DNA from: Synchiropus splendidus
Lineage: Eukaryota > Chordata > Actinopteri > Syngnathiformes > Callionymidae
Reading direction: 5' to 3'
DNA length: 64,000 bases
NCBI RefSeq assembly: GCF_027744825.2
Contig: NC_071339.1
Span: 28,071,501-28,135,500 of the forward strand
Part shown: piece by piece, positions 12,931 through 24,780 of the stretch
Layout of the letters: each line of letters opens with the position of its first letter
Position numbering within the stretch: the first letter of the stretch is position 1
Made by a program: the position numbers and the translations under genes
The notes under the pieces: generated by a model
Database searches by the model: none
Told to the model about the DNA's origin: nothing
Seen by the model: the letters and a program-made list of their open reading frames with translations, nothing else

Positions 12931-13869
12931 AACACGTTTTCAGCATGAGACAAGGTCAATTCTGGAACGCCAAACATAGAAACATGATAACTTTGGAAAA
13001 ACACGTCAGACAGCATAGATGTGATGTGCTACTACTAGAAAAATCCTTTCTGATATAGTGGGAGCTGAAAATTTCATGTTCTGAAGCTTCCCAGCAAAGT
13101 TATGGCACAATGCAGAAAACGCGTTTTCAGCCTGAGATAAGGTGGGTTCCGGAACGCCAAACATAAAAATGTTGATAACTTTGGATAAACACTTCAGACA
13201 GCTTAGATTTGATGTGCAACTACTAGAAAGACCCATTCTGCTATAGTGGGAGTTGAAAATTTCATGTTCTGAAGCTTCCCTGCAAAGTTATCGCACATTG
13301 CAGAAAATGCGTTTTCAGCCTGAAATAAGGTGGGTTCCGGAACGCCAAACATAAACATGTTGTTAACTTTGGAAAAACACGTCAGACAGATTAGATTTGA
13401 TGTGCAACTATTAGAAAGAACCTGTTTGTCATAGTGGGAGCTGAAAATTTCATGTTCTCATGCTTCCCTGCAAAGTTAAGGAACAATGCAGAAACCGCAT
13501 TTTCAGCCTGATATAAGGTGGGTTCCGGAACGCCAAACATAAAAATGTTGATAACTTTGGAAAAACACTTCAGACAGCTTTGATTTGATGTGAAACTACT
13601 AGAAAGACCCTTTCTGCTATAGTGGGAGGTGAAACTTTCATGTTCTGAAGCTTCCCTGCAAAGTTGTGGCAAAATGCAGAAAACGCGTTTTCAGCCTGAG
13701 ATAAGGTGGGTTCCGGAACGCCAAACGCAAAAATGTTGATAACTTTGGAACAACACTTCAGACAGCTTAGATTTGATCTGCAACTACTACAAAGACCGTT
13801 TCTGCTTTAGAGGGAGGTGAAAATTTCATGTTCTGAAGCTTCCCTGCAAAGTTATGGGACAATGCAGAA
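12931..13869 (+). repeat. 5-monomer tandem duplication, copy 2
   Basis: Near-identical partner of 11,992-12,930. The differences I found are CCGCAT for CCGCGT near 13,500 and GGCAAAATG for GGCACAATG near 13,670. The first is a CpG transition. Confidence 0.92.
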
Positions 13870-14830
13870 AACGCGTTTTCAGCCTGAGATAAGGTGGGTT
13901 CCGGAACGCCAAACATAAAAATGTTAATAACTTTGGAAAAAACATATCAGACAGCTTAGATTTGATGTGCAACTATTAGAAAGACCCTGTTTGTTATAGT
14001 GGGAGCTGAAAATGTTATGTTCTGATGCTTCCCTGCAAAGTTAAGGAACAATGCAGAAAACGCGTTTTCAGCCTGAGATAAGGTGGGTTCCGGAACGCCA
14101 AACATAAAATTGTTGATGACTTTGGAAAAACACTTCAGACAGCTTAGATTTGATGTGCAACTACGAGAAAGACCCTTTCTGCTACAGTGGGTGGTTAAAA
14201 TTTCATGTTCTGAAGCTTCCCTGCAAAGTTACGGCACAATGCAGAAAACGCGTTTTCAGCCTAAGATAAGGTGGGTTCCGGAACGCCAAACATAAAAATG
14301 TTGATCATTTTCCAAAAGCACTTCAGACAGCTTAGATTTGATGTGCAACTACTAGAAAAACCCTTTCTGCTATAGTGGGAGGTGAAAATTTCATTTTCTG
14401 GAACTTCCCTGCAAAGTTATGGCACAATGCGTAAAACGCGTCTTCAGCCTGAGATTAGGTCGATTCCGGAACGCCAAACATAAAAATGTTGATAACTTTG
14501 GAAAAACACTTCAGACAGCTTAGATTTGATGTGCAACTACGAGAAAGACCCTTTCTGCTATAGTGGGAGGTGAAAATTTCATGTTCTGAAGCTTCCCTGC
14601 AAAGTTATGCCACAATGCAGGAAACGCGTTTTCAGCCTGAGATAAGGTCGATTCCGGAACGCCAAACATAAAAATATTGATAACTTTGGAAAAACACTTC
14701 AGACAACTTATATTTGATGTGCAACTACTTGAAATACCCTTACTGCTATAGTGGGAGGAGAAAATTTCATGTTCTGAAGTCTCCCTGCAAAGTTATGGCA
14801 CTATCCAGAAAACGCGTTTTCAGCCTGAGA
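13870..14830 (+). repeat. Block related to 5.67-6.42 kb, full-length
   Basis: This carries the same rare variants as 5,670-6,420 but keeps the 256 bp between 14,208 and 14,464 that are missing there. The monomers around 14,207-14,466 show what lies on either side of the lost piece. Confidence 0.8.
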
Positions 14831-15049
14831 TGAGCTTGATTTCAGAACGCCAAACATAATAAAGTTGAGAACTTTGGAAAAACACTTCAGACAGCTAAGA
14901 GTTGATGTGTAACTACTAGAAAGACCCTTTCTGCTACAGTGGGAGGTGAACATTTCATGTTCTGAAGCTTCCCTGCAAAGTTATGGCACAATGCAGAAAA
15001 CATGTTTTCAGCCTGAGATATGGTTGATTCCGGAACGCCAAACATAAGA

Positions 15050-15425
15050 ATGTTGATAACTTTGGAAAAACACTTCAGACAGCGTAGATTTGATGTGCAA
15101 CTACGAGAAAGACCCTTTCTGCTACAGTGGGAGGTGAAAATTTCATGTTCTGAAGCTTCCCTGCAAAGTTATGCCACAATGCAAGAAACGCGTTTTCAGC
15201 CTGAGATAAGGTCGATTCCGGAACGCCAAACATAAAAATATTGATAACTTTGGAAAAACACTTCAGACAGCTTAGATTTGATGTGCAACTACTAGAAAGA
15301 CCCTTTCTGCTATAGTGGGAGGTGAAAATTTCATGTTCTGAAGCTTCCCTGAGAAGTTATGGCACAATGCAGAAAACACGTTTTCAGCCTGAGATAAGGT
15401 GGGTTCCGGAACGCCAAACATAAAA
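15050..15425 (+). repeat. Dimer tandem duplication, copy 1
   Basis: A 376-bp unit followed at once by a near-identical copy. Markers are CAGACAGCGTAG, TACGAGAAAG, CTACAGTGG, GCCACAATGCAAGAAACG, AAAATATTG and CCTGAGAAGTTATGG. Confidence 0.9.
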
Positions 15426-15801
15426 ATGTTGATAACTTTGGAAAAACACTTCAGACAGCGTAGATTTGATGTGCAACTACGAGAAAGACCCTTTCTGCTA
15501 CAGTGGGAGGTGAAAATTTCATGTTCTGAAGCTTCCCTGCAAAGTTATGCCACAATGCAAGAAACGCGTTTTCAGCCTGAGATAAGGTCGATTCCGGAAC
15601 GCCAAACATAAAAATATTGATAACTTTGGAAAAACACTTCAGACAGCTTAGATTTGATGTGCAACTACTAGAAAGACCCTTTCTGCTATAGTGGGAGGTG
15701 AAAATTTCATGTTCTGAAGCTTCCCTGAGAAGTTATGGCACAATGCAGAAAACACGTTTTCAGCCTGAGATAAGGTGGGTTCCGGAACGCCAAACATAAA
15801 A
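15426..15801 (+). repeat. Dimer tandem duplication, copy 2
   Basis: Repeats 15,050-15,425 until ATGTTAATAACTTAGG at about 15,800. A less similar relative of this dimer lies at about 14,490-14,690. Confidence 0.9.
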
Positions 15802-15999
15802 ATGTTAATAACTTAGGAAAAACACTTCAGACAGCTTAGATTTGATGTGCAACTACTTGAAAGACCCTTTCTGCGATAGTGGGAGGTGAAAATTTCATGT
15901 TCTGAAGCTTCCCTGCAAAGTTATGGCACAATGCGTAAAACACGTTTTCAGCCTGAGATAAGGTCAATTCCCGAACGCCAAACATTAAAATGTGGATAA

Positions 16000-16871
16000 C
16001 TTTGGAAAAACACTTCAGACAGCTTAGATTTGATGTACAACTACTAGAAAGACCTTTTCTGCTATAGCGCAAGTTTAAAATTTCATGTTCTGAAGCTTCC
16101 CTGCAAAGTTATGGCACAATGCAGAAAACGCGTTTTCAGGCTGAGATAAGGTCGATTCCGGAACGCCAAACATGAAAATGTTGATAACTTTGGATAAACA
16201 CTTCAGACAGCTTAGATTTGATGTGCAACTACTAGAAAGGCCCTTTCTGATATAGTGGGTGGTGAAAATTCGATGTTCTGAAGCTTCCCTCCAAAGTTAT
16301 GGCACAATGCGTAAAACGCGTTTTGAGTCTGAGATAAGGTTGATTCCGGAACGCCAAACATAAAAATGTTGATAACTTTGGAAAAACACTTCAGACAGCT
16401 TAGATTTGATGTGCAACTACGAGAAAAACCCTTTCTGCTAAAGTGGGATGTGAAAATTTCATGTTCTGAAGCTTCCCTGCAAAGTTATGGCACAATGCAG
16501 AAAACGCGTTTTCAGCCTGAGATAAGGTGGGTTCCGGAACGCCAAACATAAAAATGTTAATAACTTTGGAAAAACACTTCAGACAGCTTAGATTTGATGT
16601 GCGACTACTAGTAAGACCTTTTCTGCTATAGTGGAAGTTTAAAATGTCATGTTCTGATGCATCCCTGCAAAGTTATGGCACAATGCAGAAAACGGGTGTT
16701 CAGCCTGAGATAAGGTTGATTCCGGAACTCCAAACATAAAAATGTTGATAACTTTGGAAAGCCACTTCAGACAGCTTGGATTTGATGTGCAACTACTAGA
16801 ACGACCCTTTCTGCCATTGTGGGAACTGAAAATTTGATGTTCTGAAGCTTCCCTGCAAAGTTATGGCACAA
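16000..16871 (+). repeat. Mosaic block X, copy 1
   Basis: Positions 16,000-16,190 match 17,500-17,690 at about 1,501 bp, and 16,370-16,871 match 17,685-18,186 at 1,315 bp. The monomer at 16,190-16,370 is absent from copy 2. Markers are CTATAGCGCAAGTTTAAAA, AGAAAAACCC with CTAAAGTGGG, TGCGACTACTAGTAAG, AACGGGTGTTCAG, GGAACTCCAAAC and GGAAAGCCAC. Confidence 0.85.
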
Positions 16872-17536
16872 AGCAGAAAACACGTTTTCAGCCTGAGATG
16901 ATGTGAGTTCCAGAACGGCAAACATAAAAATGTTGATAACTTTGGAAAAACATTTCAGACAGCTTAGATTTGATCTGCAACTACTAGAAAGACCCTTTCT
17001 GCTATAGTGGGAGGTGAAAATTTCATGTTCTGAAGCTTTATGCAAAGTTATGGCACAATGCGTAAAACGTGTTTTCAGCCTGAGATAAGCTCGATTCCGG
17101 AACGCCAAACATGAAAATGTTGATAACTTTGGAAAAACACTTCACACAGCTTCGATTTGATGTGCAACTACAAGACAGACCCTTTCTGCAACAGGGGGTG
17201 GTTAAAATTTCTTATTCTGAAGTTTCCTGCAAAGTTATGGCACAATGCAGAAAACGCGTTTTCAGCTTGAGATAAGGTCGATTCCGGAACGCCAAACATA
17301 AAAATGTTGAAAACTTTGGAAAAACACTTCAGACAGCTTAGATTTGATGAGCAACTCTTAGACAGACTCTTTCTGCTATAGTGGAAGTTTAAAATTTCAT
17401 GTTCTGAAGCTTCCTTGCAAAGTTATCGCACAATGCGGAAAAAAAGGTTTTCAGCCTGAGATAAAGTCGGTTCCGGAACGCCAAACATAAAAATGTTGAT
17501 AACTTTGGAAAAACACTTCAGACAGCTTAGATTTGA
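16861..17536 (+). repeat. Block Y, copy 1
   Basis: This matches 19,117-19,792 at 2,256 bp (12 monomers). Markers are GGCACAAAGCAG, GATGATGTGAGTTCC, GAAGCTTTATGCAAAG, TTCACACAGCTTCG, GCAACAGGGGGTGG, TTCTTATTCTGAAG and GCGGAAAAAAAGG. It overlaps the end of block X, so boundaries of different events interleave. Confidence 0.88.
17435..17470 (+). other. GCGGAAAAAAAGG variant monomer, first of series
   Basis: This rare variant loses the ACGCGT palindrome and replaces it with a seven-A run. It lies at 17,435, 18,563 and 19,691, exactly 1,128 bp (6 monomers) apart, and singly near 31.3, 32.3, 43.9 and 46.8 kb. GATAAAGTCG normally follows it. Confidence 0.85.
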
Positions 17537-18186
17537 TGTACAACTACTAGAAAGACCTTTTCTGCTATAGCGCAAGTTTAAAATTTCATGTTCTGAAGCT
17601 TCCCTGCAAAGTTATGGCACAATGCAGAAAACGCGTTTTCAGGCTGAGATAAGGTCGATTCCGGAACGCCAAACATAAAAATGTTGATAACTTTGGAAAA
17701 ACACTTCAGACAGCTTAGATTTGATGTGCAACTACGAGAAAAACCCTTTCTGCTAAAGTGGGATGTGAAAATTTCATGTTCTGAAGCTTCCCTGCAAAGT
17801 TATGGCACAATGCAGAAAACGCGTTTTCAGCCTGAGATAAGGTGGGTTCCGGAACGCCAAACATAAAAATGTTAATAACTTTGGAAAAACACTTCAGACA
17901 GCTTAGATTTGATGTGCGACTACTAGTAAGACCTTTTCTGCTATAGTGGAAGTTTAAAATGTCATGTTCTGATGCATCCCTGCAAAGTTATGGCACAATG
18001 CAGAAAACGGGTGTTCAGCCTGAGATAAGGTTGATTCCGGAACTCCAAACATAAAAATGTTGATAACTTTGGAAAGCCACTTCAGACAGCTTGGATTTGA
18101 TGTGCAACTACTAGAACGACCCTTTCTGCCATTGTGGGAACTGAAAATTTGATGTTCTGAAGCTTCCCTGCAAAGTTATGGCACAA
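17500..18186 (+). repeat. Mosaic block X, copy 2
   Basis: Partner of 16,000-16,871, one monomer shorter. It diverges at about 18,186, where GCACAATGCAG replaces GCACAAAGCAG. The AACGGGTGTTCAG to GGGAACTGAAAATTTGATG part has a third copy at about 21,003-21,165. Confidence 0.85.
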
Positions 18187-18620
18187 TGCAGAAAACGCGT
18201 TTTCAGGCTGAGATAAGGTCGATTCCGGAACGCCAAACATAAAAATGTTGATAACTTTGGATAAACACTTCAGACAGCTTAGATTTGATGTGCAACTACT
18301 AGAAAGACCATTTCTGCTATAGTGGGATGTGAAAATTTCATGTTCTGAAGCTTGCCTGCAAAGTTATGGCACAATACAGAAAATACGTCTTCAGCCTGAG
18401 ATAAGATAGATTCCGGTACGCCAAACATAAAAATGTGGATAACTTTGGAAAAACACTTCAGACAGCTGAGATTTGATGTGCAACTACAAGACAGACCCTT
18501 TCTGCTATAGTGGGAGGTGAAAATTTCATGTTTTGAAGCTTTATGCAAAGTTATGGCACAATGCGGAAAAAAAGGTTTTCAGCCTGAGATAAAGTCGGTT
18601 CCGGAACGCCAAACATAAAA

Positions 18621-19116
18621 ATGTTGATAACTTTGGTAAAACACTTCAGACCACATAGATTTGATGTGCAACTAATAGAAAGACCCTTTCTGCTAGAGTG
18701 GGAGGTGAAAATTTCATGTTCTGAAGCTTCCCAGCAAAGTTATGGCACAATGCAGAAAATGCGTTTTCAGCCTGAGATAAGGTTGATTCCGGAACGCCAA
18801 ACATAAAAATGTTGAAAACTTTGGAAAAAAAACTTCAGACAGCTTAGATTTGATGTGCAACTACTAGAAAGACCCTGTCTGCTATAGTGGGAGGTGAAAA
18901 TTTCATGTTCTGAAGCTTCCCTGCAAAGTTAAGGCACAGTGCAGAAAACGCGTTTTCAGCCTGAGATATGGTCGATTCCGGAACGCAAAACATAAAAATG
19001 TTGAAAACTTTGGAAAAACTCTTCAGACAGCTTAGATTTGATGTGCAACTACTAGAAAGATCCTTACTGATATAGTGGGAGGTGAAAATGTCATGTTCTG
19101 AAGCTTCCCTGCAAAG
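18621..19116 (+). repeat. Block Z, copy 1
   Basis: This matches 21,620-22,296 with a register change. Positions 18,621-18,920 match at 2,999 bp and 18,930-19,116 match at 3,186 bp, so the later copy has one extra monomer. Markers are GGTAAAACACTTCAGACC, CCCAGCAAAG, GGAAAAAAA before CTTC, AAGGCACAGTGCAG, GATATGG and GATCCTTACTGATATAG. Confidence 0.82.
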
Positions 19117-19792
19117 TTATGGCACAAAGCAGAAAACACGTTTTCAGCCTGAGATGATGTGAGTTCCAGAACGGCAAACATAAAAATGTTGATAACTTTG
19201 GAAAAACATTTCAGACAGCTTAGATTTGATCTGCAACTACTAGAAAGACCCTTTCTGCTATAGTGGGAGGTGAAAATTTCATGTTCTGAAGCTTTATGCA
19301 AAGTTATGGCACAATGCGTAAAACGTGTTTTCAGCCTGAGATAAGCTCGATTCCGGAACGCCAAACATGAAAATGTTGATAACTTTGGAAAAACACTTCA
19401 CACAGCTTCGATTTGATGTGCAACTACAAGACAGACCCTTTCTGCAACAGGGGGTGGTTAAAATTTCTTATTCTGAAGTTTCCTGCAAAGTTATGGCACA
19501 ATGCAGAAAACGCGTTTTCAGCTTGAGATAAGGTCGATTCCGGAACGCCAAACATAAAAATGTTGAAAACTTTGGAAAAACACTTCAGACAGCTTAGATT
19601 TGATGAGCAACTCTTAGACAGACTCTTTCAGCTATAGTGGAAGTTTAAAATTTCATGTTCTGAAGCTTCCTTGCAAAGTTATCGCACAATGCGGAAAAAA
19701 AGGTTTTCAGCCTGAGATAAAGTCGGTTCCGGAACGCCAAACATAAAAATGTTGATAACTTTGGAAAAACACTTCAGACAGCTTAGATTTGA
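19117..19792 (+). repeat. Block Y, copy 2
   Basis: Partner of 16,861-17,536, differing at few sites (for example CTTTCAGCTATAG for CTTTCTGCTATAG). A shortened third copy at about 22,310-22,680 has lost one monomer between GATGTGAGTTCCAGAACG and AACATGAAAATG. Confidence 0.88.
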
Positions 19793-20329
19793 TGTGCAAC
19801 TACTAGAACGACCCTTTCTGCCATTGTGGGAACTGAAAATTTGATGTTCTGAAGCTTCCCTGCAAAGTTTCGGGACAATGCAGAAAACACATTTTCAGAC
19901 TGAGATAAGGTGGGTTCCAGAACGCCAAACATAAAAATGTTGATAACTTTGGAAAAACACTTCAGACAGCTTAGATTTGATGTGCAATTGCTAGAAACAC
20001 CCTTTCTGCGATAGTGGGAGGTGAAAATTTCATGTTCTGAAGCTTTATGCAAAGTTATGGCACAATGCGTAAAACGCGTTTTCAGCCTGAGATAAGGTCA
20101 ATTCCGGAACGCCAAACATTAAAATGTGGATAACTTTGGAAAAACACTTCAGACAGCTTAGATTTGATCTGCAACTACTTGAAAGACCCTTTCTGCGACA
20201 GTGGGAGGTGAAAATTTCATGTTCTGAAGCTTTATGCAAAGTTATGGCACAATGCGTAAAACGCGTTTTCCGCCTGAGATAAGGTCAATTCCGGAACGCC
20301 AAACATTAAAATGTGGATAACTTTGGAAA

Positions 20330-20790
20330 AACACTTCTGACAGCTTAGATTTGATGTACAACTACTAGAAAGACCTTTTCTGCTATAGCACAAGTTAAAA
20401 ATTTCATGTTCTGAAGCTTCCCTGCAAAGTTATGGCACAATGCAGAAAACGCGTTTTCAGGCTGACATATGGTCGATTTCGGAACGCCAAACATAAAAAT
20501 GTTGATAACTTTGGATAAACACTTCAGACAGCTTAGATTTGATGTGCAACTACTAGAAAGACCCTTTCTGATATAGTGGGTGATGAAAATTCGATGTTCT
20601 GAAGCTTCCCTCCAAAGTTATGGCACAATGCGTAAAGCGCGTTTTCAGTCTGAGATAAGGTCGATTCCGGAACGCCAAAAATAAAAATGTTGATAACTTT
20701 GGAAAAACACTTCAGACAGCTTAGATTTGATGTGCAACTACGAGAAAAACCCTTTCTGCTAAAGTGGGATGTGAAAATTTCATGTTCTGA
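20330..20790 (+). repeat. Mosaic block X, partial third copy
   Basis: Resembles 16,010-16,470 at about 4,321 bp and retains the monomer that copy 2 lost. Shared variants include GTACAACTACTAGAAAGACC, GGATAAACACTTC, AATTCGATGTTC with CCCTCCAAAG, and CTAAAGTGGGATG. It is more diverged than copies 1 and 2. Confidence 0.75.
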
Positions 20791-21619
20791 AGGTTCCCTG
20801 CAAAGTTTTGGCACAATGCAGAAAACGCGTTTTCAGACTGAGATAAGGTGGGTTCCAGAACGCCAAACAGAAAAAAGTAGATAACTTTGGAAAAACATAT
20901 CAGACAGCTTAGATTTGATATGCAACTACTAGAAAGACCCTTTCTGCTATAGTGGGAGGTGGAAATTTCATGTTCTGAAGCTTCCCTGCAAAGTTATGGC
21001 ACAATGCAAAAAACGGGTGTTCAGCCTGAGATAAGGTTGATTCCGGAACTCCAAACATAAAAATGTTGATAACTTTGGAAAGCCACTTCAGACAGCTTGG
21101 ATTTGATGTGCAACTACTAGAACGACCCTTTCTGCCATTGTGGGAACTGAAAATTTGATGTTCTGAAGCTTCCCTGCAAAGTTTCGGGACAATGCAGAAA
21201 ACACATTTTCAGACTGAGATAAGATAGATTCCGGTACGCCAAACATAAAAATGTGGATAACTTTGGAAAAACACTTCAGAGTGCTTAGATAGCAACTACT
21301 CGAAAGACCCTTTCTGATATAGTGGGTGGTGAAAATTCGATGATCTGAAGCTTCCCACCAAAGTTATGGCACAATGCGTAAAACGCGTTTTCAGCCTGAG
21401 ATGAGGTCGATTCCGGAACGCCAAACATAAAAATGTTGATAACTTTGGAAAAATACTTCAGACAGCTGAGATTTGATGTGCAACTACAAGACAGACCCTT
21501 TCTGCTATAGTGGGAGGTGAAAATTTCATGTTCTGAAGCTTTATGCAAAGTTATGGCACAATGCGTAAAACGCGTTTTCAGCCAGAGATAAGGTGGGTTC
21601 CCCAAGGCCAAACATAAAA

Positions 21620-22340
21620 ATGTTGATAACTTTGGTAAAACACTTCAGACCGCATAGATTTGATGTGCAACTACTAGAAAGACCCTTTCTGCTAGAGTGG
21701 GAGGTGAAAATTTCATGTTCTGAAGCTTCCCAGCAAAGTTATGGCACAATGCAGAAAACGCGTTTTCAGCCTGAGATAAGGTTGATTCCGGAACGCCAAA
21801 CATAAAAATGTTGAAAACTTTGGAAAAAAACTTCAGACAGCTTAGATTTGATGTGCAACTACTAGAAAGACCCTGTCTGCTATAGTGGGAGGTGAAAATT
21901 TCATGTTCTGAAGCTTCCCTGCAAAGTTATGGCACAATGCAGAAAACACGTTTTCAGCCTGAGATGAGGTGGGTTCCGGAACGCCAAACATAAAAATGTT
22001 GAAAACTTTGGAAAAACACTTCAGACAGCTTAGATTAGACCTGCAACTACTAGAAAGACCATTTCTGCTATAGTGGGAGGTGAAAATTTCATGTTCTGAA
22101 GCTTCCCTGCAAAGTTAAGGCACAGTGCAGAAAACGCGTTTTCAGCCTGAGATATGGTCGATTCCGGAACGCAAAACATAAAAATGTTGAAAACTTTGGA
22201 AAAACTCTTCAGACAGCTTAGATTTGATGTGCAACTACTAGAAAGATCCTTACTGATATAGTGGGAGGTGAAAATGTCATGTTCTGAAGCTTCCCTGCAA
22301 AGTTATGGCACAAAGCAGAAAACACGTTTTCAGCCTGAGA
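21620..22340 (+). repeat. Block Z, copy 2 with inserted monomer
   Basis: Partner of 18,621-19,116, with one extra monomer around 21,925-22,112. The first unit is re-used again at about 22,720-22,820 (GGTGGGTTCCCCAAGG, GGTAAAACACTTCAGACC). Confidence 0.8.
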
Positions 22341-23089
22341 TGATGTGAGTTCCAGAACGCCAAACATGAAAATGTTGATAACTTTGGAAAAACACTTCAG
22401 ACAGCTTCGATTTGATGTGCAACTACAAGACAGACCCTTTCTGCAACAGGGGGTGGTTAAAATTTCTTATTCTGAAGTTTCCTGCAAAGTTATGGCACAA
22501 TGCAGAAAACGCGTTTTCAGCTTGAGATAAGGTGGTTTCCCGAACGCCAAACATAAAAATGTTGAAAACTTTGGACAAACACTTCAGACAGCTTAGATTT
22601 GATGAGCAACTCTTAGAAAGACTCTTTCTGCTATAGTGGAAGTTTAAAATTTCATGTTCTGAAGCTTCCTTGCAAAGTTATGGCACAATGCGTAAAACGC
22701 GTTTTCAGCCAGAGATAAGGTGGGTTCCCCAAGGCCAAACATAAAAATGTTGATAACTTTGGTAAAACACTTCAGACCGCATAGATTTGATGTGCAACTA
22801 CTAGAAAGACCCTTTCTGCTGCAGTGGGAGGAGGAAATTTCATGTTCTGAAGCTTCCCTACAAAGTTATGCCACAATGCAGGAAACGCGTTTTCGGCCTG
22901 AAATAAGGTCGATTCCGGAACGCCAAACATAAACATATTGATAACTTTGGAAAAACACTTCAGACAGCTTAGATTTGATGTGCAACTACTAGAAAGACCC
23001 TTTCTGCTATAGTGGGAGGTGAAAACTTCATGTTCTGAAGCTTCCCTGCAAAGTTATGGCAGAATGCGTAAATCGTGTTTTCAGCCTGA

Positions 23090-24780
23090 GATAAGGTCGA
23101 TTCCGGAACGCCAAACATAAAAGTGTTGATAACTTTGGAAAAACACTTCAAACAGCTTTGATTTGATGAGCACCTACTAGAAAGACCCTTTCTGCTGTAG
23201 TGGGAGGTGAAATTTTCATGTTCTGAAGTCTCCCTGCAAAGTTATGGCACAATGCAGAAAACGCGTTTTCAGCCCGAGATAAGGTGGGTTCCAGAACGCC
23301 AAACATAAAAATGTTGATAACTTTGGACAAACACTTCAGACAGCTTAGATTTGATGTGCAACTACTAGAAAGACCCTTTCTGCTATAGTGGGAGGCGAAC
23401 ATTTCATGTTCTGAAGCATCCCTGCAAAGTAATGGCACAATGCAGAAAACGCGTTTTCGGCCTGAGATAAGGTCGATTCAGGAACACCAAACATAAAAAT
23501 GTTGAAAACTTTTGAAAAATACTTCAGACAGCTTAGATTTGATGTGCAACTACGAGAAAGACCCTTTCTGCTATAGTGGGAGGTGAAAATATCATGTTCT
23601 GAAGCTTCCCTGCAAAGTTATGGCACAATGCGTGAAACGCGTTTTCAGCCTGAGATGAGGTTGATTTCAGAACGCCAAACATAAAAATGTTGATAACTCA
23701 GGAAAAACTCTACAGACAGCTTAGATTTGATGTGCAACTACTAGAAATACCCTTTCTGCTATAGTGGGACGTGAAAATTTCATTTTCTGAAGCTTCCCTG
23801 AAAAGTTTTGGCACAATGCAGAAAACGCGTTTTCATCCTGAGATGAGGTCGATTACGGAACGCCAAACATAAAAATGTTGATAACTTTCGAAAAACACTT
23901 CAGACAGCTTAGATTTGATGTGCAACTACTAGATATACCCTTTCTGCTCTAGTGGGAGGTGAAAATTTCATGTTCTAAAGCTTCCCTGCAAAGTTATGGC
24001 ACAATGCAGAAAACACGTTTTCTGCCTGAGATAAGGTCGATTCCGGAACGCCAAACATAAAAATGTTGATAACTCAGGAAAAACTCTACAGACAGCTTAG
24101 ATTTGACGTGCAACTACTAGAAAGACCATTTCCGCTATAGTGGGAGGAGAACATTCCATGTTCTCAAGCTTAACTGCAAAGTTATGGCACAATGCAGAAA
24201 ATGCGTTTTCAGCCTGAGATAAGGTCGATTCCGGAACGCCAAACATAAAAAGGTTGATAACTTTGCAAAAACACTTCAGACAGCTTAGATTTCACGTGAA
24301 ACTACTAGAAAGACCCTTTCTGCTATAGTGGGAGGTGAAAATTTCATGTTCTTAAGCTTTATGCATAGTTGTGGCACAATGCTTAAAACACGTTTTCAGC
24401 CTGAGATAAGATGGGTTCCGGAACGCCAAACATAAAAATGTTGATAAGTTTGGAAAAACACTTCAGACAGCTTAGCTTGAATGTGCAACTACTTGAAAGA
24501 CCCTTTCTGCCATAGAGGAAGTTTAAAATGTCATGTTCTGAAGCTCCCCTGAAAAGTTATGGCACAATGCAGAAAAAGCGTTTTCAGCCTGAGATAAGGT
24601 GGGTTCCGGAACGCCAAACATAAAAATGTTGATAACTTTGGAAAAACACTTCAGACAGCTTAGATTTGATATGCAACTACGTAAAAAACCTTTCTGCTAT
24701 AGTGGGAGGTTAAAATTTCATGTTCTGAAGCTTCCCTGCAAAGTTACGGCACCATGCGTAAAACGCGTTTACAGCCTGAG
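23090..24780 (+). repeat. 9-monomer tandem repeat, copy 1
   Basis: Copy 1 of a tandem pair with 24,780-26,305. The left part matches at 1,690 bp (9 monomers) and the right part at 1,502 bp (8 monomers). The monomer at about 24,060-24,245, with the AACTCAGGAAAAACTC variant and AAGCTTAACTGC, is missing from copy 2. Other markers are AAGTGTTGATAAC, CAAACAGCTTTG, GAAATTTTCATG, AAAACTTTTGAAAAATAC, TTCACGTGAA and CTTTATGCATAGTTG. Confidence 0.92.
24290..24301. other. Variant palindrome TTTCACGTGAAA
   Basis: Replaces the usual TTTGATGTGCAA and creates a perfect 12-base palindrome with CACGTG at its centre. The same change is at 25,792, 29,550, 31,430, 33,313 and 46,849. A half-changed form TTTCACGTGCAA occurs near 47,037, 51,728 and 55,485. 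CACGTG is the core of plant G-box and animal E-box sites, but no regulatory role is shown here. Confidence 0.85.
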
